Shown here piece after piece: positions 51,747 to 60,913 of a DNA stretch of 64,000 nt (position 1 is its first letter; each line of letters starts with the position of its first letter). This stretch comes from Anaeromassilibacillus senegalensis (GTDB lineage Bacteria; Bacillota; Clostridia; Oscillospirales; Acutalibacteraceae). Under the pieces are notes generated by a model. It did not search any database and had not been told where the DNA came from. It saw nothing but the letters and a program-made list of their open reading frames with translations. The stretch spans positions 186,001 to 250,000 of the forward strand of contig NZ_JAFBIT010000001.1 of NCBI RefSeq assembly GCF_021531715.1, written 5' to 3'. A program made the translations under genes and the position numbers.

Positions 51747-52202
51747 TCACTTGCCGATGCGCTCGGTATCGATGACGATGTTCACTGGACCGTCGTTCTG
51801 AACATTCACGTGCATGTGCGCGCCGAACTCACCGGTGCACACCTTGCCGATCGGCTGCTTTTTCACCTGCTCGATGAAGTATTCATACAGGCGTTTGGCT
51901 TCGGCGGGGGAGGCGGAGCGGCTGAAGTCCGGCCGGCGGCCGTGCTTCATGTCTGCGCTCAGCGTGATGTTGGAGACGATCAGGATATCGCCGTGGATGT
52001 CGATGAGGGAGCGGTTCATCTTGTCATTCTCATCCTTGAAGATCCGCAGCTCGCAGACCTTCTGCGCCAGAAAATCCGCCTGCGCATCGGTGTCGCCGTC
52101 CATGGCGCAGATGAAAACGACAACGCCTTCCTTTACCTCGCGCGTTTCCGTGCCGTCGATCGTGATGACGGCGCCGTTCATACGTTGAATTACAGCTCGC
52201 AT
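51747..52202 (-). CDS. dtd: D-aminoacyl-tRNA deacylase
   Basis: A 151-residue enzyme that removes D-amino acids from tRNA. MRAVIQRMNGAVITIDG is the family start, SNITLSADMKHGRRPDF the SQxTL-like site, and TGEFGAHMHVNVQNDGPVN the Gly-cis-Pro region. Asn-Ile replaces the more common Gln-Phe in the SQFTL motif. Confidence 0.93.
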   Translation of the reverse strand: MRAVIQRMNGAVITIDGTETREVKEGVVVFICAMDGDTDAQADFLAQKVCELRIFKDENDKMNRSLIDIHGDILIVSNITLSADMKHGRRPDFSRSASPAEAKRLYEYFIEQVKKQPIGKVCTGEFGAHMHVNVQNDGPVNIVIDTERIGK

Positions 52203-52356
52203 ATTGAAAAGATCCCTTCTATCCGATGGTTTTGAACGTATTTTTGATTATAACATGGATTGGCTCTTGCTTCAAGCGGTTTTGTTTGCTATAATCGAAA
52301 TGGATAAAGATGGGGAGCGCCAAAGACGGTGTTCCCACGGAGAAAGGAAAAGAATT

Positions 52357-53235
52357 ATGCTGATTCACATACAAAATGAAAACGTATCCGCCGCGATCGA
52401 CACGCTCGGCGCAGAGCTTGTTTCCTTCAAGGGCGATGACGGCTTTGAGCACATCTGGCAGGGCGACAAGAAATACTGGGGCGGTCACGCGCCGGTTTTG
52501 TTCCCAATTGTCGGTGCGCTCCGCGATGGCCGTACGCGCATCAACGGCGCGTGGTACGAGATGGGCCGCCACGGCTTTGCACGCCGTCAGGAATTTGCGG
52601 TCGTTGAGCAGCGCGAGGACGCGGTTTCCCTGCGCATCGAAGCGACGGAGGAGACAAAAAAGCAGTACCCGTTTGATTTCGCGTTCACGGTGTCCTACAT
52701 CCTGACAGGCAGCAGCATCACGACGCAGTTCAAGGTGGAGAATACGGGCGAGGAACCGCTGCCGTTCTGCGTGGGCGGCCATCCGGGCTTCAATCTGCCG
52801 GTTGAGGCGGACGAGGTCTTTGAGGATTACGACATCGTATTCGAAAAGCCGGAGACGCAGAAATGCCCGGAGATCGGCATGCAGTCCTGCCTGATCGACT
52901 ACGATATGATTCACTTTACGCTCGACGACGAGGACGTGATCCCGCTTGAGCACAACCTTTTCTACCGCGACGCGCTGGTGTTCAGCGATCTGGAATCCAC
53001 CTGCGTTTCGCTGCGGAGCCGCAAGAGCGGGCGCGGCGTGATGATGGAATTCTCCGATTTTCCGATGCTCGGCATCTGGTCGGCGGCAAATGACGGCCCG
53101 TATGTGGCGCTCGAGCCTTGGACGGGCTGCGCGACGGCGGTCAGCGAAAGCGACGAATTCACAGAAAAGCGCGGCATGCGCACACTCGCACCCGGCGAGA
53201 CGGAAGAACTCGCGTACACGGTGTTTGTGCTCTGA
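52357..53235 (+). CDS. Aldose 1-epimerase family protein
   Basis: A 292-residue galactose-mutarotase-fold protein of the hexose-6-phosphate/LacX-like group. APVLFPIVGALRDGR, EMGRHGFARRQEF (catalytic His), CVGGHPGFNLPVE (second His) and PYVALEPWTG (catalytic Glu) are visible. ATG 52357 follows GAAAGGA with 8-base spacing; the longer frame upstream is not supported. Confidence 0.9.
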   Translation: MLIHIQNENVSAAIDTLGAELVSFKGDDGFEHIWQGDKKYWGGHAPVLFPIVGALRDGRTRINGAWYEMGRHGFARRQEFAVVEQREDAVSLRIEATEETKKQYPFDFAFTVSYILTGSSITTQFKVENTGEEPLPFCVGGHPGFNLPVEADEVFEDYDIVFEKPETQKCPEIGMQSCLIDYDMIHFTLDDEDVIPLEHNLFYRDALVFSDLESTCVSLRSRKSGRGVMMEFSDFPMLGIWSAANDGPYVALEPWTGCATAVSESDEFTEKRGMRTLAPGETEELAYTVFVL

Positions 53236-53251
53236 TTTTTTTGAATACTGC

Positions 53252-53320
53252 ATCCCGCAGGCCGGGAGATTGTCTTTGTATCAAGGACATGTCTTTCCAT
53301 TGTGGCCTGCGGGATTTTTC
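53252..53320 (+). terminator. Terminator after the epimerase gene
   Basis: ATCCCGCAGGCC (53252-53263) pairs with GGCCTGCGGGAT (53304-53315), followed by TTTTTC. A TATAAT at 53411-53416 before the ABC genes may be their -10. Confidence 0.75.
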
Positions 53321-53513
53321 TATATTTTTGTGTTTTGGATGTGTGGTATCTTCGTGAATTCTTACGAGAGGAAAATTGAAGAAAAGACTTCCATTTTCTT
53401 TTTTGCTCGCTATAATAGGTTAATGCAAAATGTTCCCGTCCTCATCGTGCCGCGATCGGCGGGCGGCGGAGGCGGGAACGCAGACTCCAGTTGTATTGGA
53501 AAGGAAGATACAC

Positions 53514-55280
53514 ATGTTTCAATTGAAATGGGTTTGGAAAAACCTCGAAGGGTGCAGGAAGCGATATATTTTCGCCCTGTTTTCCACGGCGGCCCTGTCG
53601 ATGATGGCGCTTGTCAATTCGTTTTTAACGGCGCAGATCATGGATACCGTGTTCACGCCGGTTCAAAAGGGCGGCAGCGTTACGCCGGAGATGTGGAGCC
53701 ATTTGGTTCTGCTTGTCTCTGTCTTGATCGGTTTCACATTGTTCCGCACGAGCTTCGGATATTTGTCCGTCATTACATACGAGACGTGCTCGCAGAAGCT
53801 GCTTTTCCGGCTGCGCCGCGAGCTTTACGCCAACATGCAGGCGCAGGACAGCGCATTCTTCTCGAAGAACCGCACCGGCGACCTGATGACCCGCCTGACC
53901 GGTGATCTCGACATGGTTCGCCACACGGTCTGTTACGTCGTGCGCATGCTGATCGACTGCGTGGTGCTGTTTCTCACCACGTCGATCACCTTTCTGTGCG
54001 TGGACTGGCAGTTTGCACTCTCGATGCTGGCGGTCACGCCGATCATCTTCCTGCTGACCAAGCGGTTCTCCAAATGTGTGCACCCGCTGTATGTCGATCT
54101 GCGCGAGCGCCTCTCCCGTTTGAACACGGCGGCGCAGGAGAATATCGCAGGCAATCGCGTCGTCAAGGCGTTTGCGCGTGAGGATTACGAGATCCAGCAG
54201 TTCGATCAGAAGAACCAGGACTACAAAAAGGCGAACCTCAAGGCTTCGCTGCTCTGGCTTAAATTTGCGCCGTACATCGACGGCTTTTCGCAGTCGCTTT
54301 CCATTGCGGTGCTGCTCGTCGGCGGCTCCTTCCTCATTATGGGACGGATCTCGGTCGGCACATTTGCACTGTTCAATTCGCTTTGCTGGACGCTCACAAA
54401 CCCGATGCGCACGCTCGGCATGCATATCAACGATCTCCAGCGCTTCTTTGCTTCGGCCTCAAAAATCATTGAGCTTTACTATGCGCGCTCCACAATCGTT
54501 TCCCGCAGCGATGCGGCGAAGAAGGAAGAGCGTGTGCAGGGCGCAGTTCGCTTTGAGCATGTCGACCTGAAGCTCAACGGCGTCGAGGTGCTGAAGGACA
54601 TCAATCTGGACATCAAGCCCGGCGAGACCATCGCGATCATGGGCCCGACCGGTTCGGGCAAGACCTCGCTTGTCAATCTGATCCCGCGCTTCTCGGATGT
54701 TTCCGCAGGCAAGATCTGCATCGACGACGTTCCGGTCGGCCTGTATGATCTGAAAAAACTGCGCGGCTCCATCGGCATTGCGACGCAGGACGTGTTCCTG
54801 TTCTCGGATTCGGTGGACGGAAACATCGCTTACGGCGATCCCAATATGCCGGAAGCAGATGTGCAGCGCTTCGCAAAGATGGCGTGCGTCGATTTTGCGG
54901 AGAAGCTGCCGGAGGGCTTTGATACGGTCATCGGCGAGCGCGGCACCGGCCTTTCGGGCGGTCAGAAGCAGCGTATCGCGCTGGCGCGCGCTCTCGCAGT
55001 GAAGCCGTCCATTCTGATCCTCGATGACACGACCTCTGCGGTCGATATGGAGACCGAAAAATACATTCAGGAGCAGCTCGCTGCACTCGACTTCGACTGC
55101 ACAAAGATCATCGTCGCGCAGCGTATTTCCACGACGAAGCGTGCGGATCGCATTGTGATTCTCGATAAGGGCCGCATTGCGGATGTCGGCACGCATGAGG
55201 AATTGATCGCCCGCCCGGGCTATTACCGCGAGGTCTATGAGCTCCAGAACGGCGTTACCAGGGAAGGAGGCGTTGCGTAA
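53514..55280 (+). CDS. ABC exporter half-transporter, degenerate-site subunit
   Basis: A 588-residue protein: six helices (about 20-310) and one nucleotide domain. Walker A is MGPTGSGKTSL, the signature TGLSGGQKQRIALARAL, Walker B ILILDDTTSAVD, with Asp where the catalytic Glu is expected. The partner at 55280 has a complete Walker B. This matches heterodimeric exporters (LmrCD/BmrCD-like) with one weak site. ATG 53514 follows AAAGGAAG. Substrate, often drugs or lipids, is unknown. Confidence 0.92.
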   Translation: MFQLKWVWKNLEGCRKRYIFALFSTAALSMMALVNSFLTAQIMDTVFTPVQKGGSVTPEMWSHLVLLVSVLIGFTLFRTSFGYLSVITYETCSQKLLFRLRRELYANMQAQDSAFFSKNRTGDLMTRLTGDLDMVRHTVCYVVRMLIDCVVLFLTTSITFLCVDWQFALSMLAVTPIIFLLTKRFSKCVHPLYVDLRERLSRLNTAAQENIAGNRVVKAFAREDYEIQQFDQKNQDYKKANLKASLLWLKFAPYIDGFSQSLSIAVLLVGGSFLIMGRISVGTFALFNSLCWTLTNPMRTLGMHINDLQRFFASASKIIELYYARSTIVSRSDAAKKEERVQGAVRFEHVDLKLNGVEVLKDINLDIKPGETIAIMGPTGSGKTSLVNLIPRFSDVSAGKICIDDVPVGLYDLKKLRGSIGIATQDVFLFSDSVDGNIAYGDPNMPEADVQRFAKMACVDFAEKLPEGFDTVIGERGTGLSGGQKQRIALARALAVKPSILILDDTTSAVDMETEKYIQEQLAALDFDCTKIIVAQRISTTKRADRIVILDKGRIADVGTHEELIARPGYYREVYELQNGVTREGGVA

Positions 55281-57049
55281 TGGCCAGAAACCGATTTGAT
55301 GTGGATGAAAAGCTCGAAACCCCATTCAATATCAAGCATCTGCTGCGCGCGGGCGTGTATGTCAAGCGCCATGCGAAGACGATGCTGATCTCCATCCTGT
55401 TCTCCGCGATCTCGGCGGCCTGCGCGCTCGTCGGCCCGAAGCTGATCGAACGGGCGCTGAATGTCGCCGTGCCGAACCGCGACTTCAAGCAGCTCTTTAT
55501 TCTGGCGGGCATCATGCTTGCCGCCATTGTGCTCTCCATTTTCTTTTCGATCAAGCGCTCCCGCTATATGACCGTTGTTGGGCAGGAAATCATCTATGAC
55601 ATCCGCAAAGATCTTTTTGAGCATCTGCAGCGGCTTCCGTTCCAGTTCTACGATGACCGTCCGCACGGAAAAATCCTCACGCGCGTTATAAATTATGTCA
55701 ACTCCGTTTCTGACGCGCTTTCAAACGGCATCATCAACTTTGTTCTGGAGATTTTCAACCTGATTCTGATTGCCGTCTTCATGTTCCTCTGCGATGTGAA
55801 GCTTACGCTCGTCGTTATGGCGGGCATCCCGCTGTTCCTCGTCATGGTGTTCCTCATCAAACCCGCGCAGCGCCGCGCCTGGCAGGACGTCTCCAACAAG
55901 AGCTCCAACCTGAATGCCTATCTGCACGAGAGTCTGGACGGCATGAAGATCACGCAGGCGTTCACGCGCGAGGAAAAGAACGCCGAAATCTACAATACGC
56001 TCAACACCAAGATGTATAAGAGCTGGATGAAGGCGCAGTACACCTCGAACCTTGTCTGGTTCTCGGTCGACAATATCTCCACCTGGGTGGTCGGCGCGAT
56101 GTATCTGATCGGCCTTTCGCTGCTCGGCCCGGCAGTGCAGATCGGCACGCTGATCGCGATCGCCGCCTACGCATGGCGCTTTTGGCAGCCGATCCTCCAG
56201 CTTTCCAACCTGTACAATACGTTTATCAACGCGGTCGCCTATCTCGAGCGCATCTTTGAAATGATGGATGAGCCGGTTACGGTGGACGACGCGCCGGACG
56301 CTCAGGAGTTGCCCGAAATCCGCGGTAATGTGCAGTTTGACGACGTGACGTTTTCGTATGACAACACGATCAACGTGCTCGAGCACTTCAATCTGGATGT
56401 GAAGGCCGGCGAGAATATTGCGCTGGTCGGCCCGACGGGCGCGGGCAAGACGACCGTCGTCAATCTGCTCTCGCGCTTCTACAACATCAATTCCGGCACG
56501 CTGCGCATTGATGGCCACGACATCTCCAAAGTCACGCTGCACTCTCTGCGCGCACAGATGGGCATCATGCTGCAGGACAGCTTCATTTTCTCCGGCACTA
56601 TCATGGACAACATCCGGTACGGGCGGCTCGACGCGACGGATGAAGAGGTCATCGCTGCGGCAAAGACCGTGCGTGCGCATGAGTTTATCAGCGAAATGCC
56701 GCAGGGCTATAACACGCAGGTGAATGAACGCGGCTCGCGCCTCTCGCAGGGCCAGAAGCAGCTCATCGCCTTTGCGCGCACACTGCTCTCCGATCCGAAG
56801 ATCCTCGTGCTCGACGAGGCCACCTCTTCCATCGATGCGAAGACCGAGCGCCTTCTGCAGGAAGGCCTGCAGGTGCTGCTCGCGGGCAGAACGAGCTTCA
56901 TCATTGCGCACCGTCTCTCAACCATCAAAAACTGCGACCGCATCCTGTACATCGCCGACAAGGGCATCGCAGAGAGCGGCAGCCACGATGAGCTGATTGC
57001 CCGGCACGGCAATTACTACCAGCTTTACACGGCACAGCTTGAAGATTAA
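55280..57049 (+). CDS. ABC exporter half-transporter, catalytic-site subunit
   Basis: A 589-residue partner whose ATG overlaps the stop of the previous gene by one base. Six helices, Walker A VGPTGAGKTTV, signature SRLSQGQKQLIAFARTLL and Walker B ILVLDEATSSID. The signature is LSQGQ rather than LSGGQ, and pairs with the Asp-bearing Walker B of the other subunit in the weak site; the strong site uses this subunit's Glu and the other's LSGGQ. This complementary pattern supports a heterodimer. Confidence 0.93.
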   Translation: MARNRFDVDEKLETPFNIKHLLRAGVYVKRHAKTMLISILFSAISAACALVGPKLIERALNVAVPNRDFKQLFILAGIMLAAIVLSIFFSIKRSRYMTVVGQEIIYDIRKDLFEHLQRLPFQFYDDRPHGKILTRVINYVNSVSDALSNGIINFVLEIFNLILIAVFMFLCDVKLTLVVMAGIPLFLVMVFLIKPAQRRAWQDVSNKSSNLNAYLHESLDGMKITQAFTREEKNAEIYNTLNTKMYKSWMKAQYTSNLVWFSVDNISTWVVGAMYLIGLSLLGPAVQIGTLIAIAAYAWRFWQPILQLSNLYNTFINAVAYLERIFEMMDEPVTVDDAPDAQELPEIRGNVQFDDVTFSYDNTINVLEHFNLDVKAGENIALVGPTGAGKTTVVNLLSRFYNINSGTLRIDGHDISKVTLHSLRAQMGIMLQDSFIFSGTIMDNIRYGRLDATDEEVIAAAKTVRAHEFISEMPQGYNTQVNERGSRLSQGQKQLIAFARTLLSDPKILVLDEATSSIDAKTERLLQEGLQVLLAGRTSFIIAHRLSTIKNCDRILYIADKGIAESGSHDELIARHGNYYQLYTAQLED

Positions 57050-57101
57050 GCCAGAGAGCCCACAAGGTGTTGTGCTTAGTATAAATCAAGATTGTTATAT
57101 T

Positions 57102-57147
57102 AAAAGACTTCCCAACATCCGTGAATTCCGGATGCGGGAAGTCTTTT
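57102..57147. terminator. Terminator between the ABC genes and spo0A
   Basis: AAAAGACTTCCC pairs with GGGAAGTCTTTT; inner bases CATCCG/CGGATG extend the stem. Confidence 0.9.
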
Positions 57148-57240
57148 ATGCATATCGATTTTGTGATTTATCGGATTTGTATTATGCGAAAAACGCAAAA
57201 AGTAAAGTGTTAAATATTCACATTTTGGCATAAAAAGGGA

Positions 57241-58002
57241 TTAAGACACGTTTTCCATCTGAAGGCAGAGTTTATCGGAGATCATCGCGATGAACTCGCT
57301 GTTGGTGGGCTTGCCGCGCGTGTTGTGAATCGTATAGCCAAAATAGGAGTTGAGCACATCGACGTCGCCGCGGTCCCACGCCACCTCGATCGCATGGCGG
57401 ATGGCGCGTTCCACGCGGGAACTCGTCGTCTCATACTGTTTTGCGACGCTTGGGTAGAGCTGCTTTGTCACCGCGTTGATGATTTCCGGTTCCTCAATGG
57501 CCATGATGATCGAGTCCCGCAGATAATGGTAGCCCTTGATGTGCGCAGGTACGCCGATCTGGTGGAGGATCTCCGTAACCTGAATGCGCAGGTCAGAACG
57601 GCTTGCCGGCAGGGAGTTTGCGTGGTGCGTAGCCCCGGTCAGCGCGAAAATACGCTCGATAATCTCATTTTTGCTGTACGGCTGAATGGCGTAGTACGAC
57701 GCGCCGGCCTCCATGACCTGGCGCTCAAGCGTAGGCGCCGAATAAGAGGCGGTGACGATAAAAACGGGTCTCGGAAGTCCTTCGGCTTTGACTGCATGCA
57801 TAACGCCGAGGGAGTCGAGACCTGCCATAAAGAGCTCCATCACAACGGCGTCCGGCTTCTCCTCGCGAATTTTCGAGAGCAGCGTCGTCCCGTTCCTGCC
57901 AGTGATCATAACCTGTGCGCCGCGTGAAGCCAATGCATCGATATGTTCCCGGCTCCATTCGCCGTCATCCGCACAAATAATAACCTTTATTTGTTTTTCC
58001 AT
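57241..58002 (-). CDS. spo0A: Sporulation master regulator Spo0A with altered receiver residues
   Basis: A 253-residue response regulator. The C-terminal domain (about 135-253) is fully typical: VTEILHQIGVPAHIKGYHYL, LYPSVAKQYETTSSRVERAI and RHAIEVAWDRGD, which bind 0A boxes. In the receiver the acid pair Asp12-Asp13 is present, but position 56, the phosphoacceptor, is Glu (VVMELFMAGLD) and the lysine before the conserved Pro is Gln107 (YAIQPYSK); Thr84 remains. The GC pattern is normal and the frame intact. AGGAGG precedes the ATG. A near-match to the 0A box (CGTCGAA) lies at 58109-58115 in the upstream region. Confidence 0.93.
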   Translation of the reverse strand: MEKQIKVIICADDGEWSREHIDALASRGAQVMITGRNGTTLLSKIREEKPDAVVMELFMAGLDSLGVMHAVKAEGLPRPVFIVTASYSAPTLERQVMEAGASYYAIQPYSKNEIIERIFALTGATHHANSLPASRSDLRIQVTEILHQIGVPAHIKGYHYLRDSIIMAIEEPEIINAVTKQLYPSVAKQYETTSSRVERAIRHAIEVAWDRGDVDVLNSYFGYTIHNTRGKPTNSEFIAMISDKLCLQMENVS

Positions 58003-58274
58003 GACTTACCTCCTGCGTGATTTGAATTGTGAACAAATTCTACCATATACGCTGGGCTATTTCAAGGGGAAAGGAAGGAAAATGCAAAGAAAATTTGTTG
58101 TAATAAAGCGTCGAATGAAGTTTGAAAAAATCATAATAATAGAATTTGTGACGGGTTACGGCTGAATTTGCGATGAATTCTTCCGAGGCGGCCCGCGCGG
58201 TGCGGGGACGTATCCGGCTTGAAAAACAGACAGGCGGAGGCTATAATGGAGAAAAAGCGAAAGGGGCGGTTCAT

Positions 58275-59147
58275 ATGGAACTGCGCGTTCTGAAATACTT
58301 TCTCACGGTGGCGCAGGAGGGCAGCATTACCCGTGCGGCCGCGCTGCTGCACGTCACGCAGCCGACGCTTTCCCGCCAGCTCATGCAGCTTGAGGAGGAG
58401 CTCGGCGTCCGGTTGTTTCACAGAAACCGCCGCCGTGTGGAGCTGACCGAGGAGGGCCAGCTGCTTGAGCGGCGGGCGCAGGAAATCGTGCTGCTGACGG
58501 ACAGGGCGAAGCAGGAGTGCACACAGCACGGCAGCGTCCTTTCGGGCGAGATCGCCATCGGATGCGCCGAGACGATGAGCATGTCGGCGCTTGCCGGGGC
58601 CATGGCGGCGTTCCGGCAGATGCATCCGCTCGTGCGGTTCAGCGTTTACAGCGGCGTTGCGGACGATGTGAAGGAGCGGATCGAGAAGGGCCTCGAGGAC
58701 ATCGGTCTTCTGGTCGAGCCCGTGGATATCGGGAAATATGAGTTCCTTCGAATGCCCGGGCGGGAGCGCTGGGGCGTTCTGGTGCGCGAGGATTCACCGC
58801 TCGTGCAGAAGGAATTTGTCTGTCCGGAGGATCTTCTGGACACACCGGTTCTGCTCAACGCGCGCGAGATCGTCCAAAATCAGCTTGCAGATTGGTTCGG
58901 CGACTGCTTCGGGCGTCTGGAGATCGCCGCCACGTTCACACTGGTCGTCAACGCTGCGGCCATGGTCGCGCAGGGGATGGGCGCTGCGTTCTGTCTGGAG
59001 CACGCGTTTGCTTCAAACGGCCTGCGCTTTATCCCGCTTTCTCCGGCGCTGGAAAACGGCACGGTTCTGGTCTGGAAAAAGTACCAGTCGTTTTCGCCTG
59101 CGGCGCGGCAGTTTATCGAATACATAAAAGATGCTTTTCGGGCATGA
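58275..59147 (+). CDS. LysR-family transcriptional regulator
   Basis: A 290-residue regulator. MELRVLKYFLTVAQEGSITR and AAALLHVTQPTLSRQLMQLE form the N-terminal HTH; the effector-binding part includes GEIAIGCAETMSMSALA and VVNAAAMVAQGMGAAFCLEH. ATG 58275 is preceded by AAGGGG at about 8 bases. It lies 93 bases before a MATE gene in the same direction, which it may control. Confidence 0.9.
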   Translation: MELRVLKYFLTVAQEGSITRAAALLHVTQPTLSRQLMQLEEELGVRLFHRNRRRVELTEEGQLLERRAQEIVLLTDRAKQECTQHGSVLSGEIAIGCAETMSMSALAGAMAAFRQMHPLVRFSVYSGVADDVKERIEKGLEDIGLLVEPVDIGKYEFLRMPGRERWGVLVREDSPLVQKEFVCPEDLLDTPVLLNAREIVQNQLADWFGDCFGRLEIAATFTLVVNAAAMVAQGMGAAFCLEHAFASNGLRFIPLSPALENGTVLVWKKYQSFSPAARQFIEYIKDAFRA

Positions 59148-59240
59148 TGAATAATTGAATATAGGTATTGGACATTTTCCTGAAACAGAAGTATACTGAA
59201 GCTGGAAATAAAAGCAGGGATATTTGTTTGGAGGGATTCG

Positions 59241-60626
59241 ATGCGCAGTCTGCTTCTGAAATGGATTGAGCCGAAAAAACAGGTGAGAGAGGAGCAAAAG
59301 CTGTTTTCAAACCGGGATATTCAAAAGCTGATCGTCCCGCTGTTCTTCGAGCAGCTTCTCGTAATGCTCGTCGGCGTGGCTGATACGTTCATCGTCAGCT
59401 ACGCGGGCGATGCGGCGGTCTCCGGCGTTTCGCTCGTCAACATGTTTAATACGATTTTTATCTACCTGTTCACGGCGCTGGCATCGGGCGGCGCGGTGGT
59501 GGTCAGCCAGTATATCGGGCGCGGAGAAAAACATCTGGCAGATATCTCCGGCAGCCAGCTTCTGATGTGCTCCACGCTGCTTTCCGCCGTATTCATGGCG
59601 GTGTCGCTGATTTGGAACCGACCGCTCCTGCGCCTGCTTTTCGGCAGCGTCGAGGCGGATGTCATGGAAGCGTGTGTCACCTATCTGCGCATTTCGGCGT
59701 ATTCGTTCCCGGCGCTTGCGGTATATAACGCGGGCGCGGCGCTGTGCCGCAGCATGAGCCGGACGAAGGTCACACTGTATGTTTCAGTCGTCTCGAATGT
59801 CATCAATCTTGTCGGCAACTGCATCGGCATTTTCGTCTTCCATGCGGGCGTGGCCGGCGTGGCCTATCCGTCTCTGCTGGCGCGCCTGTTTTCGGCGGTG
59901 GCCGTCACGGTGTACTGTTTCCGCAAAAGCGGTGCAGTCGCCTATCGCGTGCGGGAAATCTTCCACTGGGATGGCGAAATGCTTCGGCGCATTCTGAAGG
60001 TAGCCGTGCCGAACGGCGTGGAGAACGGCCTGTTCCAGTTGATTAAAGTGGCGCTGAGCAGCATCACGGCGTTGTTCGGCACGGCGCAGATCGCCGCCAA
60101 CGGCATCGCGCAGAGCTTCTGGTCGCTCGCGGCGCTTGCGGGCGTCGCCATCGGTCCCGCGTTTGTCACGGTGGTCGGGCGGTGCATGGGCGCGGGGGAT
60201 ACAGATGCCGCAGCGTATTATCTCAGCAAGCTGACGCGCATCACGCTCGCTGTTTCCGTCTGCTGGAACGCGCTGATTCTGGCGGTCACGCCGCTTATCA
60301 TGCAGCTTTACCCGCTTTCCAATGAAGTGACGCAACTCGTCGTCGTGCTGGTGCTGATCCACAACATCGCCAACGCGGTGCTGTTCCCGTTTTCCGGCGC
60401 CATGCCGAACGGTCTGCGCGCGGCGGGGGATGTGCGCTACGCGATGTGTGTCTCCGTGCTTTCCACGGTGCTGTGCCGCCTGGTGCTCTCGGTGGTGCTC
60501 GGCGTGTGGCTGCAAATGGGCGTTATCGGCGTGGCGCTCGCGATGTGCTGTGACTGGGCCGTGCGCGCCGTATTCAGCCTGCGGCGGTGTCACTCCGGCA
60601 GGTGGAAGCGCTTCCGTGTGATCTAA
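59241..60626 (+). CDS. MATE-family efflux transporter
   Basis: A 461-residue, 12-helix transporter. VPLFFEQLLVMLVGVADTFI, SGVSLVNMFNTIFIYLFTAL, VAVPNGVENGLFQLIKVALS and AANGIAQSFWSLAALAGVAI are MATE blocks; GRGEKHLADI follows the first half. Start is supported by GGAGGG. A stem CCGGCGCCC/GGGCGCCGG follows the stop. Confidence 0.9.
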   Translation: MRSLLLKWIEPKKQVREEQKLFSNRDIQKLIVPLFFEQLLVMLVGVADTFIVSYAGDAAVSGVSLVNMFNTIFIYLFTALASGGAVVVSQYIGRGEKHLADISGSQLLMCSTLLSAVFMAVSLIWNRPLLRLLFGSVEADVMEACVTYLRISAYSFPALAVYNAGAALCRSMSRTKVTLYVSVVSNVINLVGNCIGIFVFHAGVAGVAYPSLLARLFSAVAVTVYCFRKSGAVAYRVREIFHWDGEMLRRILKVAVPNGVENGLFQLIKVALSSITALFGTAQIAANGIAQSFWSLAALAGVAIGPAFVTVVGRCMGAGDTDAAAYYLSKLTRITLAVSVCWNALILAVTPLIMQLYPLSNEVTQLVVVLVLIHNIANAVLFPFSGAMPNGLRAAGDVRYAMCVSVLSTVLCRLVLSVVLGVWLQMGVIGVALAMCCDWAVRAVFSLRRCHSGRWKRFRVI

Positions 60627-60769
60627 ATCCGGCGCCCGGAAACCGCAAGGCGGGGGCGCCGGCAAGGCACCGCGAAATTATTTTCGTGAGAATTCCTGTA
60701 AATTTGGCTTATTCTCTGACTTTTTATATAAACTGAGAATATTCAGCAACGGATTTCTGAATTTTTCAG

Positions 60770-60798
60770 TTGACATATAGAACGAAAAGAGATAAAAT
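60770..60798 (+). promoter_or_regulatory. Promoter of rny
   Basis: TTGACA (60770-60775) and TAAAAT (60793-60798), 17 bases apart; leader of about 110 bases follows. The rest of 60664-60913 shows no gene. Confidence 0.7.
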
Positions 60799-60913
60799 TG
60801 TACGTGGAATGGTATGCATATTTATATGTATTCCGTTTTACAGGGATTAACGCACCCTGTCTGAACCTAATTTCAAGAATTTAATATCGAAAACCTAGCG
60901 AAGGAGGTGCCCA

